From the NCBI RefSeq assembly GCF_000420485.1, contig NZ_ATVA01000011.1, positions 186,001 to 250,000 on the forward strand: DNA of 64,000 nt, read 5' to 3'. Under the pieces are notes generated by a model. The model made no database searches, was not told the origin of the DNA, and was given only the letters and a program-made list of their open reading frames with translations. The stretch comes from Paucidesulfovibrio longus DSM 6739. Its GTDB lineage: Bacteria; Desulfobacterota; Desulfovibrionia; Desulfovibrionales; Desulfovibrionaceae. How positions within the stretch are numbered: the stretch's first letter is position 1; every line of letters starts with the position of its first letter. Both the position numbers and the translations under genes were made by a program. Shown piece after piece: positions 32,470 to 41,271 of this stretch.

Positions 32470-33720
32470 TTATTTGCGTTCCTGGTACTTGCTCTTGATG
32501 GCCTGGATGGTGTCGTAGATCTCGAAAAACGTGTCCACGACCTGCGGGTCGAAGTGGCGGCCCCGCTCTTCGCGGACGAGCGCCAGGATGCGCTCTTCGG
32601 GCCAGGCATTCTTGTAGGAGCGCACGGAGCCGAGCGCGTCGTACACGTCGGCCAGGGCGCAGATGCGGGCGGGCAGGGGAATGTCCTCCCCGGCGAGATT
32701 CTGGATGCAGAGCCGTTCAACGCGCGCGAGGTCGTCGTTCAGCACGCCCGGATAGCCGTTTCCGTCCCAGCGTTCGTGGTGGTGCAGGGCGATGTCCAGG
32801 CAGAGGGAGTCCAGTTCCGAAGTCGTGTTCACGAACAGCGCGCCGCCGAAGACCGTGTGCCACTGGATCGTGGCGAATTCCTCCTTGTCCAGCCGACCGG
32901 GCTTCTTCAGGATGGCGTCCGGGATGCCGACCTTGCCCACGTCGTGGAGCATGGCCGCCAGGCGGATGAGGTCTTTTGTGCGGCGAATCTCGTGCTCTTC
33001 CAGTCCCAGCTTCTGGGCGATCTTGTGGTACAGCTCCGCCGTGTAGGAGCCGACGCGCATGACGTGGGCGCCCGTTTCCGACGGATCGCGCATTTCGGCC
33101 ATCTTCATCATGCGCAGGATCAATTCGCGGGTCATGATGCCGCGTTCGATGGCCACGGAAGCGTGGTTGGCGAAGAACGGGGCATACTTGAGGTCGTCCT
33201 CGTTGAAGGGGCGGACCACGCCTTCCTCGTCGCGCGCGTTGATCAGCTGGAGAACGCCCACGGCGGCTCCGCGCAGGGTCTTCAGGGGAATGGTCAGGAT
33301 CGAGCGGGTGGCGTATCCGCTTTCCTCGTCAAAGGAGCGGTTGAAGCTGTATGGAAGATTCTTGTCCAGTTCGTAGGCGTCGTCGATGACCAGGGTCTTG
33401 CCCGTGAGCGCGGCGTAGCCCACGATGGACTTGTCGTTGATGGGGACGGTGAAGTCGGTGTAGACGTGCTTATTGACGCCGTTGTTGCCGAACAACGTAT
33501 CGTTGTGCACGTAGCTGAAGCGCAGTTGCCCGTCCTGGATGAGGAATATGGAGCCGGCGTCCGCCCGCGTCAGGTGCCGGGCCTCGAACAGCACGCGGTC
33601 GAGGATCGTGTCCACGTCCTTGAGATGATTGAGTTCCTCAATCACCGACATGATGTTCTTCACGATGTCCATGGGACGTTTGCACACGTTGTCCACGGGG
33701 CCCTCCGGCGAAATGCGCAT
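32470..33720 (-). CDS. GAF/HD-GYP domain cyclic-di-GMP phosphodiesterase
   Basis: 416 residues. A GAF sensor domain (about 25-190, with ADAGSIFLIQDGQLRF and IVGYAALTGKTLVIDD) is followed by an HD-GYP domain: LAAMLHDVGKVGIPDAIL (near 260), HHERWDGNGYPG (near 315) and LADVYDALGS. All metal ligands and the GYP signature are visible, so it should hydrolyse c-di-GMP. The start is uncertain: ATG at 33720 has no clear SD, while a GTG at 33696 follows GGAGGG closely. No receiver or diguanylate cyclase lies nearby. Confidence 0.93.
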   Translation of the reverse strand: MRISPEGPVDNVCKRPMDIVKNIMSVIEELNHLKDVDTILDRVLFEARHLTRADAGSIFLIQDGQLRFSYVHNDTLFGNNGVNKHVYTDFTVPINDKSIVGYAALTGKTLVIDDAYELDKNLPYSFNRSFDEESGYATRSILTIPLKTLRGAAVGVLQLINARDEEGVVRPFNEDDLKYAPFFANHASVAIERGIMTRELILRMMKMAEMRDPSETGAHVMRVGSYTAELYHKIAQKLGLEEHEIRRTKDLIRLAAMLHDVGKVGIPDAILKKPGRLDKEEFATIQWHTVFGGALFVNTTSELDSLCLDIALHHHERWDGNGYPGVLNDDLARVERLCIQNLAGEDIPLPARICALADVYDALGSVRSYKNAWPEERILALVREERGRHFDPQVVDTFFEIYDTIQAIKSKYQERK

Positions 33721-33763
33721 TTCAGATCATGTTCATACACTTCCGCAAAGGAAAAATCCAGGC

Positions 33764-34507
33764 ATGGAGAATTGTATATCTTTCGTAACACCATGCGTTC
33801 AGGCGGCCGGGGTTCGGACCCTCGACGAGGCCCGCATGCTCGCGTTGGCCGGGTTCACGCATCTCGGCTTTCCCCTCGGCCCCGGCGTGGTCGAGGAGGA
33901 TGTGGACGCGGGCGAGGCCCTGCGGATCGTCCGCTCCCTGGCGGCGGCCCCGGACACGGCAGACGTCTGCTGCGTGCTCATCACCTATCTGCGCAAAGCC
34001 GAGGACGTGCTGGAGCTGCTGCGCCGCTCCGGAATGCGCGCGGTCCAGCTGCATGCGCCCGTGGACCCCGCATCCGTCGCGGAGCTGCGCCGCGCCGATC
34101 CCTCGCTGCTCATTTTCAAGAGCATCGTCATGGGCCGGACAGAGGACGCGGACCCGCTGACCCTGGCCCGTGCGCACGCCCCGTTTGTCGACGCCTTTCT
34201 CACCGACACCTATGACCCCGCCACGGGAAACAGCGGGGCCACGGGCCGGACGCACGACTGGAGCCTGAGCCGGGCCTTGGTCCGGGCGGGCCTGCGCCCC
34301 GTGATTCTCGCTGGAGGGCTGACCCCTGGGAACGTGGCCGAGGCCGTGCAGAGGGTGCGGCCCGCAGGGGTGGACGCGCACACCGGGCTGGAGGACGCGA
34401 ACGGTGCGAAAGATCCGGAAAAGGCCCGTTGCTTCGTCCGCAACGCTCTCCGGGTGTTGCCTAACGTTCCGGAAAAGGGTAAGCAGTTTCCACCTTTTTG
34501 CCGGTAG
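33764..34507 (+). CDS. TrpF-like (phosphoribosylanthranilate isomerase family) protein lacking the catalytic Cys
   Basis: 247 residues. The (beta/alpha)8 barrel of TrpF is clear in the C-terminal half: FLTDTYDPATGNSGATGRTHDW (general-acid Asp retained), PVILAGGLTPGNVAEAVQ and PAGVDAHTGLED. At the N-terminus the ICG motif that holds the general-base Cys reads QAAGVRT, so the Cys is Ala; cysteines occur only further upstream (C4, C11). No trp gene adjoins it. It may be a paralogue with another substrate. The start at 33764 is preceded by AAAGGA at a long spacing. Confidence 0.75.
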   Translation: MENCISFVTPCVQAAGVRTLDEARMLALAGFTHLGFPLGPGVVEEDVDAGEALRIVRSLAAAPDTADVCCVLITYLRKAEDVLELLRRSGMRAVQLHAPVDPASVAELRRADPSLLIFKSIVMGRTEDADPLTLARAHAPFVDAFLTDTYDPATGNSGATGRTHDWSLSRALVRAGLRPVILAGGLTPGNVAEAVQRVRPAGVDAHTGLEDANGAKDPEKARCFVRNALRVLPNVPEKGKQFPPFCR

Positions 34508-34537
34508 AGAGCAATGCGACGTAAGCGAGGGTGATGT

Positions 34538-34756
34538 ATGGCGAAAGAAGAAGCCATCGAGGTGGAGGGCATCATTCAGGAGGCCCTTCCGAACGCCATG
34601 TTCCGAGTTGAGCTGGAAAACGGCCACAACATCCTGGGCCACATTTCCGGCAAGATGAGAAAGCACTACATCCGCATCCTGCCCGGAGACAAGGTCAAGG
34701 TGGAACTCTCCCCCTACGACCTGACGCGCGGCCGCATCACCTACCGCATGCGCTGA
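34538..34756 (+). CDS. infA: Translation initiation factor IF-1
   Basis: 72 residues, exactly the family length, a single S1/OB fold. [40 protein letters not shown] and [20 protein letters not shown] are diagnostic. It binds the 30S A site during initiation. The gene stands 30 nt after the TrpF-like gene and upstream of a cold-shock gene. Confidence 0.98.
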   Translation: MAKEEAIEVEGIIQEALPNAMFRVELENGHNILGHISGKMRKHYIRILPGDKVKVELSPYDLTRGRITYRMR

Positions 34757-34896
34757 ACAACCATCCTTCCATGTCGGCGTTGCAGCCGGATGCCTGCCCG
34801 CGCGTTGCGCGGCGCGTCTTTTTGCGCGCTCATGGCGTTGCGCGGGGCAGCGAACCAGGGTATCCTGGCGTCCGCATTTCAAAATGGGAGGACGGC

Positions 34897-35106
34897 GTGG
34901 CCAGACACAAGGGCACGGTGACGTGGTTCAACGACATCAAAGGGTTCGGCTTCATCCGCACGGAAAACGGACAGGACGTGTTCGTGAACTACCAGGAGAT
35001 CGAGCGCGACGGCTTCCAGACCCTGAACGTGGGCGAGAACGTCAGCTTCGAGATCGAAGGCGAGGAGCACGCGCCCAAGGCGCTGCGGGTCGTGCCCGAG
35101 AAATGA
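34897..35106 (+). CDS. Cold-shock domain protein
   Basis: 69 residues starting at a GTG (34897) with GGGAGGA 4-5 nt upstream; a longer reading from 34771 adds unrelated sequence. RNP1 is KGFGFIR and RNP2 is VFVNYQEI, in a complete five-strand cold-shock domain (HKGTVTWFNDIKGFGF...). It binds single-stranded RNA/DNA, probably as an RNA chaperone. It is convergent with the 35108-35428 gene, with one base between the stops. Confidence 0.95.
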   Translation: MARHKGTVTWFNDIKGFGFIRTENGQDVFVNYQEIERDGFQTLNVGENVSFEIEGEEHAPKALRVVPEK

Positions 35107-35107
35107 A

Positions 35108-35428
35108 TCAGAGTCCGCGCATCTCCGCGGTGCCGATGGCGCTGAAGGGGCGCCGCTCCGCCTTCCAGCCGCCCCGACGCAGCCGGTAGCGGACCATTTC
35201 CTGGCCGAGGTGGTCCAGGAAATCCACTTCTCCCCAGCCGTCCTCGTCCATGAGCTGCACCAGCTCGTCCAGAAATCCCTCCACGTCGATGTACTTGCCC
35301 TCGTGGTCCAGATGCAGCTTGCCGTCCGCGTAGCGCACCTGCGGGTAGGGGATCGAATCCTTGATCTTTTCGTAGTTCTCCGGGGAAATCCCGGTGATGT
35401 CGCCGTAGCTGCGCACGTCGTCACGCAT
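35108..35428 (-). CDS. Small acidic protein of unknown function, coupled to lpxB
   Basis: 106 residues, not recognised. Soluble and acidic, with YPQVRYADGKLHLDHEGKYI and FLDELVQLMDEDGWGEVDF. It has no signal peptide or membrane helix. Its ATG overlaps the end of lpxB by 8 bp, so the two are probably translated from one message. The gene is convergent with the cold-shock gene. Confidence 0.75.
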   Translation of the reverse strand: MRDDVRSYGDITGISPENYEKIKDSIPYPQVRYADGKLHLDHEGKYIDVEGFLDELVQLMDEDGWGEVDFLDHLGQEMVRYRLRRGGWKAERRPFSAIGTAEMRGL

Positions 35429-36599
35429 GGGGAGTCTCCATGGTCTTGCGGGTCAGGTCGCGGAGGATGATATCGGCGGCGCGCCGGGGCGCGCCCGGTT
35501 CGCCGACCATGCCCCGCAGGGCGGCCAGGTCCGCGAGCACGGCGTCCCGCCGGGGGCCGTCCATCAGTTCCACTGCGGCGCGGGCCAATCCTTCGGGTTC
35601 GGCGCGTTCCTGGATCAGTTCCGGGAACACCTCGCGGTTCAGGATCAGGTTGGGCAATCCCGCGAACTCCACGTTCACGAGCCAGTTGGTCAATTTGAAT
35701 TCGAAGGCCGAAAGCTTGTAGGAGAGCAGCGCGGGCGTGCCGATGAGCGCGGCCTCCAGGGTCACGGTACCGGAAGCCGCCAGCAGAACGCGGCTCTTGC
35801 GCATGGCCTGGTAGCGCTGGTCCGGGGCGACGATCTCGCAGGGCAGGTCCGCTGGCCAGAGCGAGCGCAGCAGGGCTTCGTCCACGCCGGGAGCGCGCAC
35901 CAGCCGGACCCGCTCCACGGGCCGCTCCGCGCGGATGCGCCGCACGGCCTGGCCGAAGAGCGGCAGCAGGCCGCGGATTTCGCGCAGGCGGCTGCCGGGC
36001 AGCACGCCCACGCTGCCCGCCTCCGGGGCCATTGCGTCCAGCTCGGAAAGGGGCAGCTGGTCCATGAGCGGGTGGCCCACGTAATCGGCCTCCATGCCCC
36101 GCTCCTTGTAGAAGTCCTGCTCAAAGGGCAGGATGCAGAGCATCTTGCGCACGTGCTTCTTGAGGAACTTGACGCGGCCGGAACGCCAGGCCCAGATCTG
36201 CGGGCTGATGTAGTAGTAGACCGGAATGCCCAGGCCGTGCGCGATCTTGGCCACGCGGAAATGAAATTCCGGACAGTCGAGGAGCACCACGGCGCGGGGC
36301 CGCAGCCGCTTCAGGTCGGCCTTGATGCGCCGGAGCAGGGAGAGGATGCCGGGCAGCCCCTTGAGAATGCCGCCCAGGCCCACCAGGGAGACGAGTTCCA
36401 TGCCGTGGCGCACTTCGCAGCCCGCTTCGGCCAGGACGGGACCGCCCATGCCCGTGAGCTTGAGGCCGGGAGCCTCGGCCAGCAGGGCGCGCGCCAGCAG
36501 CCCGGCGTGCATGTCGCCGGAGGGTTCGCCCGCGCTGATCCAGACCAGGCCGCTTTCCGCGGCGAAATCCCCTTGCGGGGAATGATGTTCGGCATTCAT
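35421..36599 (-). CDS. lpxB: Lipid-A-disaccharide synthase
   Basis: 392 residues, normal for LpxB (GT19). WISAGEPSGDMHAGLLARAL at the N-terminus, LLDCPEFHFRVAK, YYISPQIWAWRSGRVKFL, YVGHPLMDQ and LPGSRLREI are diagnostic. It joins UDP-2,3-diacylglucosamine to lipid X to form the lipid A disaccharide at the inner membrane. The ATG at 36599 starts the conserved part; a longer in-frame reading to 36698 has no homologous look. The SD is weak. A sugar dehydrogenase is divergent, 164 bp away. Confidence 0.95.
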   Translation of the reverse strand: MNAEHHSPQGDFAAESGLVWISAGEPSGDMHAGLLARALLAEAPGLKLTGMGGPVLAEAGCEVRHGMELVSLVGLGGILKGLPGILSLLRRIKADLKRLRPRAVVLLDCPEFHFRVAKIAHGLGIPVYYYISPQIWAWRSGRVKFLKKHVRKMLCILPFEQDFYKERGMEADYVGHPLMDQLPLSELDAMAPEAGSVGVLPGSRLREIRGLLPLFGQAVRRIRAERPVERVRLVRAPGVDEALLRSLWPADLPCEIVAPDQRYQAMRKSRVLLAASGTVTLEAALIGTPALLSYKLSAFEFKLTNWLVNVEFAGLPNLILNREVFPELIQERAEPEGLARAAVELMDGPRRDAVLADLAALRGMVGEPGAPRRAADIILRDLTRKTMETPHA

Positions 36600-36763
36600 G
36601 CCGGGCAAACTAGCCGGAAACCCGTTTTCGGGCAAGACGCCGGACCCCCCGTCCCGGAGGAGGGCAACGGCGCGCCGGAGCAGCGCGGCCCTTGCCAAGG
36701 CCGCTGCGAGCGGGTACGTTCCGGCGCATCAATTTCTGACCGCTAACCGCACAGGAACATGCC

Positions 36764-37693
36764 ATGTTGAAAGTCGGCGTAATCGGACTGGGTTGGATGG
36801 GCCGCATCCATCTGCGCAACTATACGGAAATGCCGGACGTGGAAGTGCTCGGCGTGGTCGATCCCGACCCGGAAGCCCGCAAGGCCGCTTCGGAGAATTT
36901 CGGCGTGGCCGCGTTCGCCGACCTCGCCGACCTGCTCGCCCTGAAGCCGGACGCGGTGAGCGTCTGCGTGCCCACGGTGCTGCATCACGACGTGGCCCTC
37001 AAGGTCATCGCCGCGGGCAGCAGCCTGCTCGTGGAAAAGCCCCTGGCCGCCACGGCCCAGGAAGGCCGCGAGGTGGTCGAGGCGGCGCGCGCCGCCGGGC
37101 TGACCCTCATGGTCGGGCACGTGGAGCGCTACAACCCGGCTGTTCAGCGGATCAAGGAGCTGCTCTCCGAGGAGGGCACCGAGACCATCTCCATCACCAT
37201 CGAGCGCGTGGGACCGTATCCGCCGCGCATCCAGGACGTGGGCGTGATCAAGGATCTGGCCTCCCACGACATCGACCTGCTGCGGTTCCTCACGGGCTCG
37301 GAGTTCAAGAGCGTCTACGCCGTGACCTCCACGAGCCTGGGCAAGCACGAGGACACGGCCCTGATCACCGCCCAGATGGAAAACGGCGTGCTGGCCAACA
37401 TTTCCACCAACTGGGTCACGCCGTACAAGTCCCGCAAGATCCAGGCCGCGTGCAAGAACAAGTACGTCGAGGCCAACCTGATCACCCAGGAGGTCAAGGA
37501 GTATTCGAGCTTCTCCTCCTACGACAAGAGCTATTCCGTGCGCGAATGGCCCCTGATCTACCGGGAGCCCGTCAAGGAAGAGCTGCGCGATTTCCTCGGA
37601 GCCGTGCGCGCCCACGAGCCCGCGCCCATTCGCGGCGAGGACGGCCTGGCCGTGCTGGAGACCTTCGACCGCATTTTCGAGTGCGCCTGCTGA
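36764..37693 (+). CDS. Gfo/Idh/MocA-family sugar oxidoreductase
   Basis: 309 residues. NAD(P)-binding VGVIGLGWMGRIH, the EKPLA motif (near 92) and VGHVERYNPAVQRIKELL are typical of the family, as is the catalytic His in DLASHDIDLLRFL. Its position next to lpxB recalls GnnA, which oxidises UDP-GlcNAc at C3 to make 3-amino lipid A, but no GnnB-type aminotransferase is adjacent, so that role is only a suggestion. The start ATG is at 36764. A terminator follows. Confidence 0.88.
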   Translation: MLKVGVIGLGWMGRIHLRNYTEMPDVEVLGVVDPDPEARKAASENFGVAAFADLADLLALKPDAVSVCVPTVLHHDVALKVIAAGSSLLVEKPLAATAQEGREVVEAARAAGLTLMVGHVERYNPAVQRIKELLSEEGTETISITIERVGPYPPRIQDVGVIKDLASHDIDLLRFLTGSEFKSVYAVTSTSLGKHEDTALITAQMENGVLANISTNWVTPYKSRKIQAACKNKYVEANLITQEVKEYSSFSSYDKSYSVREWPLIYREPVKEELRDFLGAVRAHEPAPIRGEDGLAVLETFDRIFECAC

Positions 37694-37753
37694 GGCGTCC
37701 CTAGGCGTTGTCCGCGTCGCCCGCGTCGCGGGCTGCGTCGGCAGCGGCAAAAC

Positions 37754-37795
37754 AAACGCCCCCGCCCGGATTCGTCCAGGCGGGGGCGTTTTGCG
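37754..37795. terminator. Intrinsic terminator between the Gfo/Idh/MocA gene and the BON lipoprotein gene
   Basis: Inverted repeat AAACGCCCCCGCC / GGCGGGGGCGTTT followed by T residues; A residues on the left also suit the convergent minus-strand gene. Confidence 0.85.
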
Positions 37796-37811
37796 TCCGG
37801 CGTTCGGCCTT

Positions 37812-38414
37812 TCAGCTTCGTACGGCGAGGTAGGAGCGGATCTCCCGCAGGCCTTCGACCTTGCGCAGCAGCGATTCCAGGTGGTGCTTCTGCGCCGGGC
37901 TGTCCACCCGGCCCATGACCACGGCGCTGCGCTCCAGCACGCGCACCCGGACCAGGGCGGAGCCGATGACCTTGTCCTCGTCCAGTTGCAGGAGAATGCG
38001 CCGGGCCAGTTCGCGGTCCGCTTCCGGGTCGCGCTGCGCTCCGGGGGCCGGACGGAAGAAGGAACAGGTCAGCCGGCGCACGCCGGGAACCTGGCGCGCA
38101 GTCAGACGGGCGCGCTCCGCTTCTTCCAGGTTCGGAAACACGCCCACCAGGAAGAGATGTCCGTCCATGGCGATGGGCGCGATGCTGGTGTAGCGGACGC
38201 GCTTCTGGTCCAGGCGCAGGCGGACGGCCTGCTCGATGTGCCGGTCTTCGGCGGAGACGCCGACGAAATCCACGCGCGAGCGGGGCATGACCACGTCGCG
38301 GTAGTCGTAGGCGGTCTTGGCGACCCCGGCGGCCTGGATCACGGGCATGGCCGCCGTGCCGCATCCGGAAAGCAGGAGCGAGCCGAAGATCAGGGCGATG
38401 AGAGCATGGCGCAT
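37812..38414 (-). CDS. BON-domain lipoprotein
   Basis: 200 residues. Signal peptide ending in the lipobox LLLSGC (Cys 18). Two BON-like modules: VDFVGVSAEDRHIEQAVRLRL...AIAMDGHLFLVGVFPNLEEAERA and ADRELARRILLQLDEDKVIGS...SAVVMGRVDSPAQKHHLESLL. Such double-BON lipoproteins (YraP/DolP type) sit in the outer membrane and help keep the envelope sound. The start ATG at 38414 follows GAGGGAGA. It is the last gene of a minus-strand set with the ArnT-like and PAP2 genes. Confidence 0.9.
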   Translation of the reverse strand: MRHALIALIFGSLLLSGCGTAAMPVIQAAGVAKTAYDYRDVVMPRSRVDFVGVSAEDRHIEQAVRLRLDQKRVRYTSIAPIAMDGHLFLVGVFPNLEEAERARLTARQVPGVRRLTCSFFRPAPGAQRDPEADRELARRILLQLDEDKVIGSALVRVRVLERSAVVMGRVDSPAQKHHLESLLRKVEGLREIRSYLAVRS

Positions 38415-38512
38415 AGAGTCTCCCTCGTGAGGACGGGCCAAAGATGCCAGGCCCATCCGTTCGGCAGGAGACAATGCAAAAAGCGAGACGAACAGGTAAA
38501 AAGTACGTTATT

Positions 38513-40198
38513 TCAAGGCTGTTGCTCTGCGAAAGGGGCAATATCTGCCGCAGGCCCTTGAATCGCCAGGACATAGGGCTGGTCCGCGATGAATTGCTCG
38601 TGGACAACGTGCAGGCTCGCGGGGCGGTCGGTCCAGCGCTCCCAGTGCTTCTTCTTCATGACCAGGGCGACCTTGGGATGTTCCGTGAGCAGCTTCTCCA
38701 CCTCTTCGAGATGCTTGGGGATCTCAATGATGTTTTCGCCCGCGTAGTAGGTGAAGATGCCGGAGTAGATGTCGTAGGCCACGGGCGTGTAGCCTTTCTT
38801 GATGAAGAAGCCGAGCCGTTCGCCCTGTTCCTTGGGGCTCATGACGCTGTCCAGGGAGGGAACCGTGGCCCGCGCGGCCACCTGGATCCAGAGCGTCACG
38901 CCGAGGAGCAGGCAGAGCAGCAGGGTCCGCGCGCTCATGCGGCGCACGAGCAGCAGCGCCCCCGCCGTGGCCAGCAGGGTCAGGGCCGTGGGCGCGAGGC
39001 CGGTGATCTCGGCGGGGAAGGGGATCAGGGCGTCGCCGAAGAACAGCGCGACGCCGAGAAGCGTGAAGAAGACGGCGAAGGCCGCGGCCAGCCGATTGCG
39101 GCGCGCTGCGTTCCAGCCGAGCAGGCTGTGCGCGGTCAGCGCGGCCATGGGCGCGAACAGGGGCAGGACGTAGATGACCACCTTGCCGCTCAGGCAGGAG
39201 AGCAGCGCAAAGGCGGAAAGAGCGCTGATCCAGAGCCAGGTGCGGCCGCGCACGAGGGTGGAGTCGGCCTTGCGCTCGGCGCGGACTTCGCGCCAGAAGG
39301 AGCGCCGCAGCAGCAGGGCCACGGGCGCGGCCGCGAGGGTCAGGGTCCAGGGCAGCCACGTTGCCGGAAGCACGATGAAATAGTAGAGCGGGCCTTCCTT
39401 GTGGTGGAAGGTGTTGGTGGCGCGCTGGAAGATCTGCTGCACGAAGACCGTGCGCACGAAGTCGCCGCCTTCCACGAGATAGGCCGCGAGCACCCAGGCC
39501 GAGGACACGGCCGCGAAGCAGCCCAGCCCGGCCAGGGTGCGCAGGCTCAGGAAGCGGCGCATCTCGCCCCGCCAGCCCAGATAGACGAGCACCGTCAGCA
39601 GCGGAAAGAGCACCCCCAGAGGCCCCTTGACCAGCACGGCCAGCCCGCAGAGGCTGAATCCGCCCAGAATCCAGCGCACGTCCCGGCGCGAATCCGGGTC
39701 GGCGTAGCCGCGAAAGAGGCAGGCCTCGGCGGCCACGGTCAGGGCGGCGAACATCAGGTCCATGCGCGAGTAGTGCAGGATGGCCGCGAAGAACAGGCAG
39801 GAGGCGCAGATCAGGGCCGTGGCCAGGGAGGCGTCGCGCTTCAGCCGCACGGCGCGGGCCAGCGCATAGGCCGCGAAGAGAAAGCCCAGGCCCGAAAGGG
39901 CCGCGCCCAGGAAAAAGACCGAGGGCGGATCCAGCGGGGTGATCTTGTCCAGCAGGGCCAGGAACCAGAAATAGACCGGAGGCTTGTCCGGGTAGGGCAT
40001 GCCGTTGAGCGAGAGCACCACCCAGGTTCCGGCGCGGTGCATGTTTTCGTAGGCGTTGGCGTAGCGGACTTCGTCCGAGAACCAGAGCGCGCGGGAATTG
40101 AGCAGGAAGGCGCTCTGGAGGAAGACGGCGGCGCTCATGGTCAGCCAGGGGTGCGCGCTGAGGCGGTCCCAGATTCGATCCCAGAGGGTATGGGGCAT
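38513..40198 (-). CDS. ArnT-like/GT39-family membrane glycosyltransferase
   Basis: 561 residues, 11-13 membrane helices. The first periplasmic loop holds the acidic LWFSDEVRYANAYENM and PYPDKPPVYFWFLAL, both characteristic of the ArnT/PMT group that move a sugar from a polyprenyl phosphate. The last 110 residues form a periplasmic domain (KKGYTPVAYDIYSGIFTYY). It probably modifies lipid A or another surface molecule. The start lies 3 nt after the PAP2 phosphatase stop, so they are an operon. Confidence 0.87.
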   Translation of the reverse strand: MPHTLWDRIWDRLSAHPWLTMSAAVFLQSAFLLNSRALWFSDEVRYANAYENMHRAGTWVVLSLNGMPYPDKPPVYFWFLALLDKITPLDPPSVFFLGAALSGLGFLFAAYALARAVRLKRDASLATALICASCLFFAAILHYSRMDLMFAALTVAAEACLFRGYADPDSRRDVRWILGGFSLCGLAVLVKGPLGVLFPLLTVLVYLGWRGEMRRFLSLRTLAGLGCFAAVSSAWVLAAYLVEGGDFVRTVFVQQIFQRATNTFHHKEGPLYYFIVLPATWLPWTLTLAAAPVALLLRRSFWREVRAERKADSTLVRGRTWLWISALSAFALLSCLSGKVVIYVLPLFAPMAALTAHSLLGWNAARRNRLAAAFAVFFTLLGVALFFGDALIPFPAEITGLAPTALTLLATAGALLLVRRMSARTLLLCLLLGVTLWIQVAARATVPSLDSVMSPKEQGERLGFFIKKGYTPVAYDIYSGIFTYYAGENIIEIPKHLEEVEKLLTEHPKVALVMKKKHWERWTDRPASLHVVHEQFIADQPYVLAIQGPAADIAPFAEQQP

Positions 40199-40201
40199 GG
40201 T

Positions 40202-40843
40202 CTATTCCTTGTGGGAGAAGAGATGTACGGCCAGACCGGCCACGCCGCCCAAGGCCCAGCCGAAGAAGACGTCCGAGGGATGATGCCAGCCGAGGTAGAC
40301 GCGGGAAAAGCCCAGCAGGGCCAGGAGCAGACCCAGGGCCAGGGAGGGAAGCGTCCTGCCGAGGCGCAGCCCCAGGGCCGTGCAGGTGGTGGCGGCCTCG
40401 GTGGTGTGGCCCGACGGCAGGGAGTGGTAGGACGGGCGGTTGGTCATGGTCTGAAAGAAGGGATCCTCGCCGGGACGGGGACGGCCGATGATGCTCTTGA
40501 TGCCGCGCACGGCCAGGAGGGAAACGGCCAACTGCACGGCGATCCAGACCAGGACGAAGCGCTTCAGGCCGGGGCGTTTCTCTTTCCAGGCCTTGATCAG
40601 CAGAAAGAGGAACACGCCGTAAAAGGCCGGATTGACGGCGTCCGTGAAGAATTGGAACACGGCCGCGAAATCCGGGTGGGCCTGCCGGTGCGTCCGGAAG
40701 AAGGCGAAGACCGCGTGTTCGTCGAAGCCGAAGCGGATTCCCAGCAGGAGCAGCACGAGCAGAAGCGGCCCGGAAACGAGCAGCCAGGACGGCGGGAAGC
40801 CGGACCCTGCGGGGCCGGAGGCGAACAGGCGGGGAAAACGCAT
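40202..40843 (-). CDS. PAP2-family membrane phosphatase
   Basis: 213 residues, about six helices. The three phosphatase motifs are intact: KSIIGRPRPG, PSYHSLPSGHTTEA, and GFSRVYLGWHHPSDV. The family dephosphorylates lipid phosphates such as undecaprenyl pyrophosphate or lipid A phosphates. Together with the ArnT-like gene 3 nt downstream a lipid A or lipid-carrier modifying role is likely. Confidence 0.93.
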   Translation of the reverse strand: MRFPRLFASGPAGSGFPPSWLLVSGPLLLVLLLLGIRFGFDEHAVFAFFRTHRQAHPDFAAVFQFFTDAVNPAFYGVFLFLLIKAWKEKRPGLKRFVLVWIAVQLAVSLLAVRGIKSIIGRPRPGEDPFFQTMTNRPSYHSLPSGHTTEAATTCTALGLRLGRTLPSLALGLLLALLGFSRVYLGWHHPSDVFFGWALGGVAGLAVHLFSHKE

Positions 40844-40904
40844 GCAGGCGTTATAGGAGGAAAGGCCCGGCCTTGCAACCGTGGCCCGGCGCGCGCCCGG
40901 CGGT

Positions 40905-41114
40905 CTAGCCTTCGTCTTCCAGCTTCTTCAGGTCTTCGGGCGTGGGCAGGCGGGGCAGGTAGCGCAGCAGGACTTCGTCGGACGCGCCGAGGCCGTGGAG
41001 CAGCTTGAGCATCTTCATGCCCTCGGGTTTCCAGTATTTGAAGGCGTTGTCCGGACAGGCGAAGGGGATGACCAGGTCGCCGTTGTCGTCGAGGTAGGGC
41101 TTGTCGTTGGGCAT
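40905..41114 (-). CDS. Small conserved-looking protein of unknown function
   Basis: 69 residues, start ATG at 41114. The sequence DNGDLVIPFACPDNAFKYWK (10-29) followed by MKMLKLLHGLGASDEVLLRYLPRLPTPEDL is well formed but not recognised. Soluble, one Cys. It reads into the PAP2 gene 61 nt downstream and may be part of that operon. The SD is weak; longer in-frame readings into the LysE promoter region are unlikely. Confidence 0.65.
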   Translation of the reverse strand: MPNDKPYLDDNGDLVIPFACPDNAFKYWKPEGMKMLKLLHGLGASDEVLLRYLPRLPTPEDLKKLEDEG

Positions 41115-41271
41115 GGCGATTTCTAGCCGCAAACCATCTCCAAGGCAAGGCGGATGCGCGCGGAGCTTGACATGGACGCCCCGGAGCGGGAAACCGGAGC
41201 GCAGCGCATGGGGCGCGAAAGCCGGATCGTTCCGGCCGGACTCCGGCCCGGGCCGGAAAAGAGGTGAGCGC

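Noticed and set aside
34771-34896. Longer start for the cold-shock protein
   Set aside because: The additional 42 residues look unlike any cold-shock protein, and the GTG at 34897 has a good SD.
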